A stretch of 49,167 nt of DNA from JAHIVN01 sp018816645 (GTDB lineage Bacteria; Patescibacteriota; Dojkabacteria; JAHIVN01), in assembly GCA_043816305.1 (NCBI GenBank), contig JBDRHZ010000040.1:1-49167 (forward strand), read 5' to 3'. The notes under the pieces are model-generated. The model was not told the DNA's origin. It worked only from the letters and a program-made list of their open reading frames with translations, and ran no database searches. How positions within the stretch are numbered: position 1 is the stretch's first letter; each line of letters opens with the position of its first letter. Shown piece after piece: positions 1-7,598 of this stretch. A program made the translations under genes and the position numbers.

Positions 1-48
1 CGTCTCGAGGTGGTATACGGGAAGATAGGCTTCCAGTTTATCTTATAG
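1..48 (+). CDS. Possible 3' end of an upstream gene (partial)
   Basis: Frame 1 is open from the first base to a TAG at 46-48 and encodes 15 residues ending in GFQFIL. This could be the C-terminus of a gene that begins outside the window, but 15 codons are too few to recognise a family, and an open stretch of this length also occurs by chance. The following 100 bases contain no other coding signal. Confidence 0.2.
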   Translation, partial: RLEVVYGKIGFQFIL

Positions 49-148
49 AATATATTTGGAGATTTAATAATCGAAAATTGGATATCAATACTAAAGTAAA
101 TAAACTGTTAAATTTGGTGGCTAAATTTTGACATTACCCAAGATAAAT

Positions 149-168
149 GGAAGGTTGGCTGAGTGGTT
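149..168 (+). pseudogene. 5' fragment of a tRNA-Ser-like gene
   Basis: These 20 bases match the acceptor strand and D-arm start of a serine tRNA and closely resemble the first 20 bases of the intact tRNA-Ser at 255. No matching anticodon arm, T-arm or 3' acceptor strand follows. Instead the sequence runs directly into the palindrome at 169-192. I read it as a tRNA gene broken by insertion or recombination. It could also be a fragment left by an integration event. Confidence 0.5.
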
Positions 169-192
169 CCGTCTTCGCCAAGGCTACGACGG
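169..192 (+). repeat. Short GC-rich palindromic repeat (REP/MITE-like)
   Basis: The 24 bases begin CCGTC and end GACGG, with an imperfectly complementary middle, so they can fold into a hairpin. They abut the tRNA-Ser fragment exactly at the point where its tRNA identity stops. The higher GC content than the surroundings fits the dispersed palindromes common in CPR genomes. No second copy of exactly this sequence was seen in the window. Confidence 0.45.
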
Positions 193-254
193 ACAAGCGA
201 ACGGGTCGCTCTCAGCGCCAGGAGTGCAGGGCAGATCTTTATATATAAAAACCA

Positions 255-341
255 GGAGGGTTGGCAGAGTGGTTAATCGCGCTGCTCTCGAAAAGCAGAG
301 TCCGGCATACGGACACACAGGTTCGAATCCTGTACCCTCCG
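255..341 (+). tRNA. tRNA-Ser (anticodon CGA)
   Basis: A complete class II tRNA reads UCG codons. The acceptor strands GGAGGGT (255-261) and ACCCTCC (334-340) pair perfectly, followed by discriminator G341. The anticodon stem CTGCT/AGCAG (282-286/294-298) encloses the loop CTCGAAA, with anticodon CGA at 289-291. A long variable arm with TCCG/CGGA pairing and a GGTTCGAATCC T-arm confirm serine. CCA is not encoded. It marks the left edge of the accessory region, a usual place for integrating elements. Confidence 0.95.
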
Positions 342-563
342 CTCTAACCTAGATGTTGCTTCAAGACCCGTTCCCCTGGTCGAAAAACCCCTATCTCCGT
401 TGACAAATCTCATACGCAAAAACTCTCAAATCCGAAATATAGCCTGTAAGATGAAAAAGTGACTAAAAACTGATGCAGAGAAATGTCATCGGTCCGAAGA
501 AGACCTACTTATTACAAAGAGAAGCATAGTTATATGCAAATATTTCTGATATCATATGTTCAT
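342..563. other. Intergenic stretch after tRNA-Ser
   Basis: About 220 bases with no convincing gene. A TTGACA hexamer lies at 400-405, but no -10 box stands at a standard distance. An in-frame upward extension of the next gene to 483 exists, but it adds 27 residues that do not look like part of the fold. Confidence 0.4.
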
Positions 564-1049
564 ATGAACACTAATTCCGATTCAATTCTTGTTGGAGTCG
601 CAGGAGAGTACTTTGTAGCTGGAGAGTTATCACGTAAAGGGTATGTAGCAACTATTACTCTACGCAATTCTAAAGGTATAGATATATTGTGTTCAAATCA
701 GGAGGGAAACAAGACCGTATCTCTACAGGTAAAAACTAACAAAACGGACAAGAGCTCTTGGATTTTAAACAAGAAGGCCGAGAAGTTTTATAACGATAAT
801 CATTTCTACATATTTGTTTGTTTGAATAACAACATGAAACCTCCAGACTTTTATATAGTTCCAAGTAAAATCGTTGCAAACTATGTTAGAACTAGTCATA
901 GTAAATGGTTAAATCTACCCAAGAAAAATGGTCAAACACGGATGGATTCATCCATTAGGAAGTTTAATGATCCCAAAAAGAAGTATATTGATAAATGGGA
1001 ATTGTTAGGTCTAAAAGCACAACATTATGATAACAAAACCTGTCTCTGA
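564..1049 (+). CDS. PD-(D/E)XK-like nuclease-fold protein
   Basis: A 161-residue protein with the order of a restriction-endonuclease-like fold: E15 in an AGEYFVAGEL helix, D40 in KGIDIL, and Q55-V-K57 on the following strand. The QVK in place of the usual ExK occurs in several families of this superfamily. I chose the ATG at 564 because the fold starts just after it; in-frame starts at 483 and 534 would add an unrelated leader. The gene overlaps the next one by 23 bases, which suggests co-translation. It opens a three-gene nuclease cluster just downstream of the tRNA. The substrate is unknown; a role in defence is inferred only from context. Confidence 0.6.
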   Translation: MNTNSDSILVGVAGEYFVAGELSRKGYVATITLRNSKGIDILCSNQEGNKTVSLQVKTNKTDKSSWILNKKAEKFYNDNHFYIFVCLNNNMKPPDFYIVPSKIVANYVRTSHSKWLNLPKKNGQTRMDSSIRKFNDPKKKYIDKWELLGLKAQHYDNKTCL

Positions 1050-1446
1050 AATTTTCGTCAAAAATTCAATAATAAAATGGCTTTCATCTAATGGTTGGGG
1101 TTATCTAAAGTTCGATAGTCTCCATACCCATGGTGTTGACATAAGGGCAAGGGCAATAAAATATACCCGATTTTACTACATAGAAACAAAGGGACTTGGC
1201 AAAAACAGATCTTCTGCTGAGACAGGATTCATTTACTCACTAGGACAAATAGTAACAAGAATGACTGACGATAAATCTACCAGGAATTATTATGCCTTAG
1301 GACTACCTGAAAAAAGTGCCAGAATTGCTATTAGAAGAATCCCCTGGCAGGTATCAAAGAAACTTCATCTTAACATTCTGTCTGTTAATGCCGAAGGTGA
1401 GGTAACTCAATTTACTTGGAAGGAACTGAAAGATTTACACAAATAG
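1027..1446 (+). CDS. Small PD-(D/E)XK nuclease-like protein
   Basis: A 139-residue protein with a compact nuclease core: helix 8-20, then HGVDIRAR with D38, then a strand YYIETKGLG with E53 and K55, which is the D-(E)xK catalytic set. The rest is a short alpha/beta extension without a recognisable DNA-binding domain. It overlaps the preceding PD-(D/E)XK-like gene by 23 bases and is followed after 12 bases by an EEP-family gene, so the three are probably one operon. Unlike its neighbour, it keeps the full acidic motif and may be the catalytically competent partner. The specific family was not recognised. Confidence 0.6.
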   Translation: MITKPVSEIFVKNSIIKWLSSNGWGYLKFDSLHTHGVDIRARAIKYTRFYYIETKGLGKNRSSAETGFIYSLGQIVTRMTDDKSTRNYYALGLPEKSARIAIRRIPWQVSKKLHLNILSVNAEGEVTQFTWKELKDLHK

Positions 1447-1458
1447 TCTTTTTACAAG

Positions 1459-2277
1459 ATGAGAATAATTACTTGGAATATTCATTGTGCAACTAAAAAT
1501 AGTCCGGTCTGGAACATTTTATTAGAATTAAAACCAGATATAGTACTTCTACAGGAAGTGGGAAGTATACCTAAAGTAATAAGTGATCAATATGATATTT
1601 GTTCTGGAATTGCTATATATAGGACTGGAAAACCACAGAAATTTAGTACGGCTGTCTTGGTCAAGGGAAGGATAATAGAAGAAATAGAACTTAGATCCAA
1701 GCTTGAATGGGTTAACAAAGAACTAGAATTCTTTAAAGGGAACTTCATTGCGCACGAAGTAAAATTACCAAATCTAAACAGATTTTATGTTATCTCTGTA
1801 TACAGTCCTGCTTGGCCTGTAGATGAAAGTAGACTTAAAGATGTTGATACTTCAGATGTTAAACTAGAGAACAGTCCAAAGATTTGGGCAACGGAAATAC
1901 TCTGGTCTGCTTTAGAAAATACTATTTCAGAAAAAGAAGAATGGATAGTAGGTGGTGATTACAACAGCTCAGAAACATTTGATAGAGAATACCAGATAAA
2001 ACACGGATTAAAAGGAGGTATAGTTAGTGAGGGAAATAAAGAAATTCGCGATCGAATGTATGAATTAGGTTTTAAAGAGTGCCTTCGTGAATTTAATAAA
2101 AGATTAGTTCCGACGTATATGCATACAAACAAGAACGTTATTCATCAGTTAGACCATTTATATGTTACGAGTTCAATATTTAAAAAAATTAAAAAATGTT
2201 ACGCTGGGGATCAATCAATAATATTTGGGAAATTACTAAGTGACCACTTGCCAATAATTGACGATTTCACAGATTAA
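1459..2277 (+). CDS. Endonuclease/exonuclease/phosphatase (EEP) family protein
   Basis: A 272-residue protein with the EEP (exonuclease III/DNase I-like) signature in order: TWNIHC near residues 5-10, LLQEV with E33, VGGDYNS in the middle, QLDHLYV, and SDHLPI close to the C-terminus, where H is the catalytic base. Family members hydrolyse phosphodiester bonds in DNA, RNA or phospholipid heads with a divalent metal. No signal peptide is visible, so a cytoplasmic nucleic-acid substrate is more likely. It is the last gene of the plus-strand nuclease cluster and converges with the serine recombinase 65 bases away. It is too divergent to name as exonuclease III. Confidence 0.75.
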   Translation: MRIITWNIHCATKNSPVWNILLELKPDIVLLQEVGSIPKVISDQYDICSGIAIYRTGKPQKFSTAVLVKGRIIEEIELRSKLEWVNKELEFFKGNFIAHEVKLPNLNRFYVISVYSPAWPVDESRLKDVDTSDVKLENSPKIWATEILWSALENTISEKEEWIVGGDYNSSETFDREYQIKHGLKGGIVSEGNKEIRDRMYELGFKECLREFNKRLVPTYMHTNKNVIHQLDHLYVTSSIFKKIKKCYAGDQSIIFGKLLSDHLPIIDDFTD

Positions 2278-2342
2278 ACTTCACAGATTACATTCTTAGA
2301 GAAATTTAACATATCTTTTTTTAACTTGTTATGATGCTCAGA

Positions 2343-3662
2343 TTAATTTTTGACAACTAGTGTTCTGTCTATAAGGGAAAATCTTGATTTTATACCTCCC
2401 AGAATCCTCAATCTCTCCTCCGGACTACCAAACTGCAACACGTGCAGTAGATATTCTCTCAACATCCTCATTTCATTTTCAGTATATTCTTTCTGTTTCT
2501 CTTCCCTCTTTTTATGAGCGGTAAGTTCCAGATTTTCGACTTTCTTGTCATTGATTACCTGCTTTAAATGATTTAGTCTTTTGATTTCAGATTCAAACTC
2601 TGTCATCAAATACTTAATATCAAGCTTTAGCTCATTGATATAGGATATTAACTGCATAATAAGCTCTTCCTCTGTAATATATGGCTCCTTACAGTCATAG
2701 TCTTTAACTCTATTGCAGTGGTAGTAGATATGAGTATTCACCCTCCCACTTTTTAATGTTCTATACTTAATCTCAGCAGTAACACTCCCTCCACAGCCGC
2801 CACAAGTACATACTTTCTTGAAAGGAAATACTTGTTTATTCCACTGTCGTGGTTTTACTTGAAGCTGGATCTGAACTCTATCAAATAGTTTTTTTGTTAC
2901 TAATGGTTCATGGATTCCTTTATGCCATTTATTACCATATCTAAATTCTCCATAATAGAAAGGATTATTTAGAATTGCATATATCCTACTCAAAGACATC
3001 CTGCAATTATTTTTCGTTCTAAACTTTATCTCATCGAGCCATCTTCTTAACATTCTTCCTGAAAGTCCTTCATCAGCGACTTTTCTAAACATTTCTTTTA
3101 TAATGGTAGCGTAGTCGTCATCAATCTCTACGGAAGCTATTCTATTTGCCTTCATAATGTTTATGTACCCAATAGGTGCTCTCCCCGGCCTTATACCCAT
3201 TTCACATTTACTCTTAAGACCTCTTTTGACATTGATTCCTCTGTTGTCGTTTTCTAGCTTTGCCTGAGAGCAGAGTATCATTAGCAAGAATTTCTCATTT
3301 GGATTATTACTGAAAGTTTGTGAATGTGTTTTGATGTAGACAAGCCTGTTTTGGTCCATAAGATCAACAATTCTTCCAAGATCCCCTGCATTACGGGATA
3401 GTCTATCCGGTGCCCAGCTGATAAGTGCATTGTACTTACCAGTACTGATATTGTCCAATACATAGTTAAATTTCGGCCTCTGCCCTGTGGCTTTTGCAGA
3501 GTGACTTTCTTTAACTACTTCTATGACATTAATTCTTTCTCTTCTTGCTACCATTGTCATTTCCTTGATCTGACTGTCGATACTCATTGCTTGTCGCTCA
3601 TCAGATTCTGACGATTTACGTGCATAGAGGCAGTACTTTATTGGTATATCAGTATTTTTCAT
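2343..3662 (-). CDS. Large serine recombinase (site-specific integrase/resolvase family)
   Basis: A 439-residue recombinase. The N-terminal resolvase domain starts YCLYARKSS with the catalytic serine near residue 17, followed by SIDSQ, the KYNALISWAPDRLSR region and the long helix. A recombinase domain (GRAPIGYIN onward) and a zinc ribbon (CTCGGCGG and later YYHCN...C) follow, then a coiled coil near residues 345-405. This is the layout of phage and transposon integrases that cut and rejoin two att sites through a covalent Ser-DNA intermediate. It ends the long minus-strand run, 36 bases after the terminase gene, and is the most likely mobility gene of the accessory region. The attachment sites were not identified. 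Confidence 0.93.
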   Translation of the reverse strand: MKNTDIPIKYCLYARKSSESDERQAMSIDSQIKEMTMVARRERINVIEVVKESHSAKATGQRPKFNYVLDNISTGKYNALISWAPDRLSRNAGDLGRIVDLMDQNRLVYIKTHSQTFSNNPNEKFLLMILCSQAKLENDNRGINVKRGLKSKCEMGIRPGRAPIGYINIMKANRIASVEIDDDYATIIKEMFRKVADEGLSGRMLRRWLDEIKFRTKNNCRMSLSRIYAILNNPFYYGEFRYGNKWHKGIHEPLVTKKLFDRVQIQLQVKPRQWNKQVFPFKKVCTCGGCGGSVTAEIKYRTLKSGRVNTHIYYHCNRVKDYDCKEPYITEEELIMQLISYINELKLDIKYLMTEFESEIKRLNHLKQVINDKKVENLELTAHKKREEKQKEYTENEMRMLREYLLHVLQFGSPEERLRILGGIKSRFSLIDRTLVVKN

Positions 3663-3698
3663 CTTGCCAATGAAGGTACCGCAAGTGGCTGTTGAAGT

Positions 3699-5159
3699 CT
3701 AGGCAATAGTTCCTGTTGGATATAGCTCAACTCCTGATACATCTCGATCAAGAGCAATAAGCACTAGCATCGACAGAGCGTCTACAAGATCATCATGTTT
3801 TTCAACACCAAAATATATCATTTGCTGAATTAGTTCTTCTGTACCAGTTCGTGGAAAAAGAACTCTCCCTTGCCGTATCATTGCACTGATTGCATTAATC
3901 CTTGCCCTCTTGTCATTCCCGTGAACTTTAAAGCCTTCTACATCTATGTCTAGTTTATTGAGTTGCTGAACAATTGATTCTTGATATGCAACCTGCTCAA
4001 TATAGATCTTTGATCTCATGCCGTTGAAGTAGTTGATATTTGATATATTCTTTATCTCTTCGACTGTTGTTGGAAAGCTTATTCTCTTATTAAGAGGATT
4101 TGGAAGAACATATATTCTCATACTACCTTGATATCCGAAAACGTGTGCTGTGACCATTGCTGTACAGTCTGCAGATGTTTTTTGTGAGATTGCAAGATCC
4201 ACCGCTGTAATTGTTTCTGAATAATCATCCGTCATTTCTGGTAGTTTATCGTAATATTCAATCCATTGTGGTTGAATTATTTGATCATCATCAGCCACGA
4301 TCTTAAGCATAAATTCCCTTTGCCAAGCTTTATCATCTCCCATCAACTTCTTTTCGGACTCAATCTCTTCCATCGATTGATACTTTCCAGCCCAAAGAAT
4401 TTTTTTCTCTTCATCCATTATTGGATATTCCCTATATACAGAATTGTTAGAGAATTCTTTAACGTTTTCTCTTACTCTCATAAGAAGTGAATCGTTATGT
4501 AGGAGATTACCAATTAAGAGGATTTTAGTGTCTTTATCTCCAAGGGGAATTATTTCCCCTTTAAACCAATCATAAGTTTTATCCCTGCCTTCCTTAGTTT
4601 TGACAGAATTGATATCTTCCACATCGTCACAGATTATTAAGTCTGGTCTGTAGGCTCCATGCCTAATTCCTCGTATGCTTTGTTCACTTGAGGCAGCAAC
4701 TAATCTAGCATTGAATCTAGGTATCACTAAAGAATATGATCCCCACTCATCAGATTCTTCCTGGAATGGGCCAAGGTCTCTTTTGAGCAACTCATTGGAT
4801 TCAAGAACCCGTTTAATGTTTCCAAAGTGAGTTCTGACTTGTTGTTGTGTTTGAGAAATTATTACAACACACTTCTTCTGCTGACGACCAAGGACTGCCC
4901 ACAAGGGATATGACATCGTCATAATAGTTGATTTTCCTGAACCTCTAAATGCAACGATAACAACAAGCTTCAAATGGTCATTCTCTGTAATAATAAAAAG
5001 TTCCTTCTGAAAGTCTGCTGTTTTATACTTAACGTATTCATGGAAGTATAGGTGAAAGAACCAATAGTGACTTTGCCCAGTGATTACTTTTCTTGCCGGC
5101 TGATCAGTTAATATTTGATCCACAACGTCCTTTGTTATTTTATTCTCATCATTTCTCAT
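3699..5159 (-). CDS. terL: Phage terminase large subunit (ATPase-nuclease)
   Basis: A 486-residue DNA-packaging motor. The ATPase half has Walker A at residues 70-78 (AFRGSGKST), a Q-rich ISQTQQQ strand, and Walker B near 174-181 (LIICDDVE). The C-terminal RNase H-like nuclease has AVDLA with D321, D331, and KHDDLVDAL close to the end. TerL proteins cut concatemeric DNA and drive it into procapsids. It overlaps the terminase small-subunit-like gene by 11 bases and is followed by the recombinase. No portal, protease or capsid gene is present in the window, so it is either a remnant or part of a satellite that borrows capsids. Confidence 0.9.
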   Translation of the reverse strand: MRNDENKITKDVVDQILTDQPARKVITGQSHYWFFHLYFHEYVKYKTADFQKELFIITENDHLKLVVIVAFRGSGKSTIMTMSYPLWAVLGRQQKKCVVIISQTQQQVRTHFGNIKRVLESNELLKRDLGPFQEESDEWGSYSLVIPRFNARLVAASSEQSIRGIRHGAYRPDLIICDDVEDINSVKTKEGRDKTYDWFKGEIIPLGDKDTKILLIGNLLHNDSLLMRVRENVKEFSNNSVYREYPIMDEEKKILWAGKYQSMEEIESEKKLMGDDKAWQREFMLKIVADDDQIIQPQWIEYYDKLPEMTDDYSETITAVDLAISQKTSADCTAMVTAHVFGYQGSMRIYVLPNPLNKRISFPTTVEEIKNISNINYFNGMRSKIYIEQVAYQESIVQQLNKLDIDVEGFKVHGNDKRARINAISAMIRQGRVLFPRTGTEELIQQMIYFGVEKHDDLVDALSMLVLIALDRDVSGVELYPTGTIA

Positions 5160-5547
5160 TTTTACATTTCTCTTCAGATTTATTTTTAAATGCTAGAGCA
5201 AGTGACCGTCTTATTAGTTCTTTCTGCTCATCAGTTAACGGTATATCTCCATTTTTTGCAGTAACCTCAAGCTTTGGCGAATACTGCTTATGGTGATTCT
5301 TCAACCAGAATATAATTCCTGTGAGATTTCCGTTCTTGATAGCATTTATGAGTTGACTTTCCGCCATATCGTTAATCAATTGCGATCCCTCTTGTAGTGC
5401 TAATTCAGCTTCGTCTGCAAACTTCAAATCAGCTTTCTTCCAACGATAGAATGTTGCTCTACCTATACCCATTTTCTTGCACGTAACTTCAATAATTGGA
5501 GTCTTTTTAAGTTGCTCAATCAGTTGTTTCTTTATGTCAGTTTTCAT
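5149..5547 (-). CDS. Terminase small subunit-like HTH protein
   Basis: A 132-residue protein with a helix-turn-helix near residues 18-40 (CKKMGIGRATFYRWKK) and a C-terminal region resembling phage proteins encoded next to terL, such as the phBC6A51-type small terminases. Small terminases recognise the packaging site and load the large subunit. I chose the ATG at 5547 because AAAGGAGTG lies 8 bases upstream, one of the few clear Shine-Dalgarno sequences in the window; an in-frame ATG at 5586 is less likely. Its ATG overlaps the TGA of the upstream methyltransferase (ATGA), and its end overlaps terL, indicating coupled translation. Confidence 0.7.
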   Translation of the reverse strand: MKTDIKKQLIEQLKKTPIIEVTCKKMGIGRATFYRWKKADLKFADEAELALQEGSQLINDMAESQLINAIKNGNLTGIIFWLKNHHKQYSPKLEVTAKNGDIPLTDEQKELIRRSLALAFKNKSEEKCKNEK

Positions 5548-6872
5548 GATATTTTCACTCCTTTCAGACCAGTAAACTTTTCCCACCTTTTCTTGATAAC
5601 TTCAGCATAAACGGGTGATTTTTCCATGATGAAGCACCTTCTGTTCATTTTTTCAGAAGCAATCAAGGTAGATCCACTTCCTCCAAAGGGTTCTACTATC
5701 AAATCCCCACGCTTTGTTAGGACTTTGATGTATGGGACAAGAATCTCTACTGGTTTAGTTCCAAATATTATCCCCTGTCCGGAACTTTTTTCATCTGAGG
5801 CTTTGTACTCTATAAAGTCTGTGGGTTGGATCCTTTTGCCTTTTTCATAGCCTTCCCACTGTGGTTTGCCTGATATAGCATAAAGTGCAGTCTCGTATTC
5901 ATTTTGCAAGAGATCTGCTTCTGGCTCGAAGTTTGGGGTCTCCTTTTTCTCACTTGAGCCAACCATAGCAATATCATGCTTTGAAAAGAACTTGTACTTG
6001 GCTGAAAACCCTTGATTCCTATTAGGTAAATGCCAAACAATCATATTTTTTACTTTCCAGTACTTCTCCATTTCATTCCAGATAGTTCTAAGGTTTTTCC
6101 AGTTTTCATACACGATAATATGGAAGTTGTCCTGTGCAATCCTTGAAATATTTTTCATCCAAAGTTCTGTGAAATTATCCGGTAATACATCAGTTTCTAG
6201 ATACTTTCGATCCCTCTTGTACCCAAATCCTTCAACTGGTTTTCCTCTCTTCTTCTTCCCTCTGAGGTAATCTAAGATGTAAGGTGGATCAGTAAAGCAC
6301 ATATCAGCCTTTTTCTCGTTCATAAGTCTCATGACATTAGCCTCAATTGTTGAGTCTCCACACATCAAGCGGTTTTCCCCTAGTTGCCAAACATCTCCCT
6401 TCTTGATCTGTATCTTCCTGATGTCCAGCTTCTCCAATTCTTTTTTGAGGTCAAACATTTCCGGATTCTCATCGTCCCAGTCGAAGATTGTGTCTAGTTC
6501 CTCAGAATCAAATCCGATATCTGAAAGGAAATCTTCAGCAAAGTTCGCGAGTAGACTAAAATCAAATTCACCTTGATTCTTATTGAGACGGAGATTTAGC
6601 TCTTTCTCTTTTTCAATTTTTGGAATATTTAGATAAACAACTGGAACCTGCTTTATATCGAGCTCTTTTGCCGCTTCTAATCGCATATGCCCACCTATGA
6701 CTATATTCATCCGATTCTTGGCTCCGTTAACAATAACAGGATCAACAAGACCAAAGCGTTTTATACTGGCCTTGAGATCTGAAAGTGCTTTTCTATCCCA
6801 CTTCCGGGGGTTGTAATCGGCTTTGGTGAGCTTTTCTATGTCAACGTAGACTGTTTGGAGTTTGTTCTGCAT
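5544..6872 (-). CDS. ParB-like domain fused to a DNA methyltransferase
   Basis: A 442-residue fusion. Residues 8-100 are a ParB/sulfiredoxin-type domain with the VIGGHMRLEAA core. Residues 160-442 are a beta-order N4/N6 DNA methyltransferase with the catalytic DPPY at 195-198 and the SAM-binding FGGSGST at 396-402. This fusion is typical of phages and mobile elements, where it sits next to the terminase genes, as here. It probably methylates adenine or cytosine amino groups in the element's DNA for protection or packaging marking. The stop codon overlaps the next start as ATGA. An 11-bp inverted repeat at 6875-6909 lies directly upstream of its start codon. Confidence 0.9.
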   Translation of the reverse strand: MQNKLQTVYVDIEKLTKADYNPRKWDRKALSDLKASIKRFGLVDPVIVNGAKNRMNIVIGGHMRLEAAKELDIKQVPVVYLNIPKIEKEKELNLRLNKNQGEFDFSLLANFAEDFLSDIGFDSEELDTIFDWDDENPEMFDLKKELEKLDIRKIQIKKGDVWQLGENRLMCGDSTIEANVMRLMNEKKADMCFTDPPYILDYLRGKKKRGKPVEGFGYKRDRKYLETDVLPDNFTELWMKNISRIAQDNFHIIVYENWKNLRTIWNEMEKYWKVKNMIVWHLPNRNQGFSAKYKFFSKHDIAMVGSSEKKETPNFEPEADLLQNEYETALYAISGKPQWEGYEKGKRIQPTDFIEYKASDEKSSGQGIIFGTKPVEILVPYIKVLTKRGDLIVEPFGGSGSTLIASEKMNRRCFIMEKSPVYAEVIKKRWEKFTGLKGVKIS

Positions 6873-6874
6873 GC

Positions 6875-6909
6875 TTAATAGATTAATATTTTAATTAATA
6901 ATCTATTAA
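6875..6909 (-). promoter_or_regulatory. 11-bp inverted repeat at the ParB-methyltransferase start
   Basis: TTAATAGATTA and TAATCTATTAA form a perfect 11-bp inverted repeat around a 13-base spacer, ending two bases before the ATG at 6872. It could be an operator, or an mRNA hairpin that limits access to the start codon. Just beyond it, GTTCGGTC occurs twice as a direct repeat (6923-6930 and 6933-6940), overlapping the end of the upstream gene. Confidence 0.45.
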
Positions 6910-6938
6910 ACCATTTTTACTTGTTCGGTCTGGTTCGG

Positions 6939-7598
6939 TCACTCCTTAAAAAGATAGTAGTATTCGGGGTTTACATAGAGGGTTTTATTTTCGAACTTAA
7001 TCAAACTCTTATATCCTGTTTTTTCGTGAATGCGCAGGTTAATTCTATAGACTTTCAGCTTAATAGCATTTTCAAGATCTCTTTCTTTCGCGTGATCAGA
7101 CACTTTACTTTCAATTTCTCTCCATTGTCTTTTTTTGTTTATGTACTGCTTTGAACCAAATAGCAGATTACAGATTCTTGCAGGTTCTTTGTCTGGATCA
7201 AACTTCAATGTAACATCTTCAATGGTTAAAATCCCTGATTTTTTATCAAAGGGGACCTCTCTTATGCCAGAATAGAACTTATGACAAAAAGCCATGTCTA
7301 AACTTTTGATAAGCTTCGCTGTTTTTTTGTCAAATTCAATATATTTACCATCAAAAGACGGGGCTTTTACAGGATTTGTATATACATAAAAGAACTTCTC
7401 ATTTTTTGATTTACTTTGCATCTCATCGGAATCTAGGAGCTTATGAGATTCAGCAAGAGCAGTAAACGTTACTGGATCTATGTAAATCTTATTTCGAAGC
7501 TCTTTAAAAATACTATTTATTATCTCGCTTTGCTCTTTAACTATATTAGTAATAGCATTAAGTGGCTTAAAAAGCTCAGTTAAATCAATATTAATCAT
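6939..7598 (-). CDS. Hypothetical protein, possible winged-helix C-terminus
   Basis: A 219-residue protein that I do not recognise. The first 35 residues are predicted helical, the middle is charged mixed alpha/beta, and the last 60 residues (helix, HEKTGYKSL, then a strand ending NPEYYYLF) have the look of a small winged-helix or DNA-binding tail. No catalytic motif, signal peptide or membrane segment is visible. Its start overlaps the end of the DUF2779-type nuclease gene by 8 bases, so it is translated from the same transcript and may be that protein's partner. Confidence 0.6.
   Translation of the reverse strand: MINIDLTELFKPLNAITNIVKEQSEIINSIFKELRNKIYIDPVTFTALAESHKLLDSDEMQSKSKNEKFFYVYTNPVKAPSFDGKYIEFDKKTAKLIKSLDMAFCHKFYSGIREVPFDKKSGILTIEDVTLKFDPDKEPARICNLLFGSKQYINKKRQWREIESKVSDHAKERDLENAIKLKVYRINLRIHEKTGYKSLIKFENKTLYVNPEYYYLFKE

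Noticed and set aside
128..352. 74-codon open frame across the tRNA region
   Set aside because: It covers the tRNA-Ser gene and the tRNA fragment, so the open frame is a by-product.
5544..6872. ParB-domain protein as a plasmid partition gene
   Set aside because: The domain is fused to a DNA methyltransferase and sits with terminase genes, an arrangement of phages; the true chromosomal ParB is at 46577.
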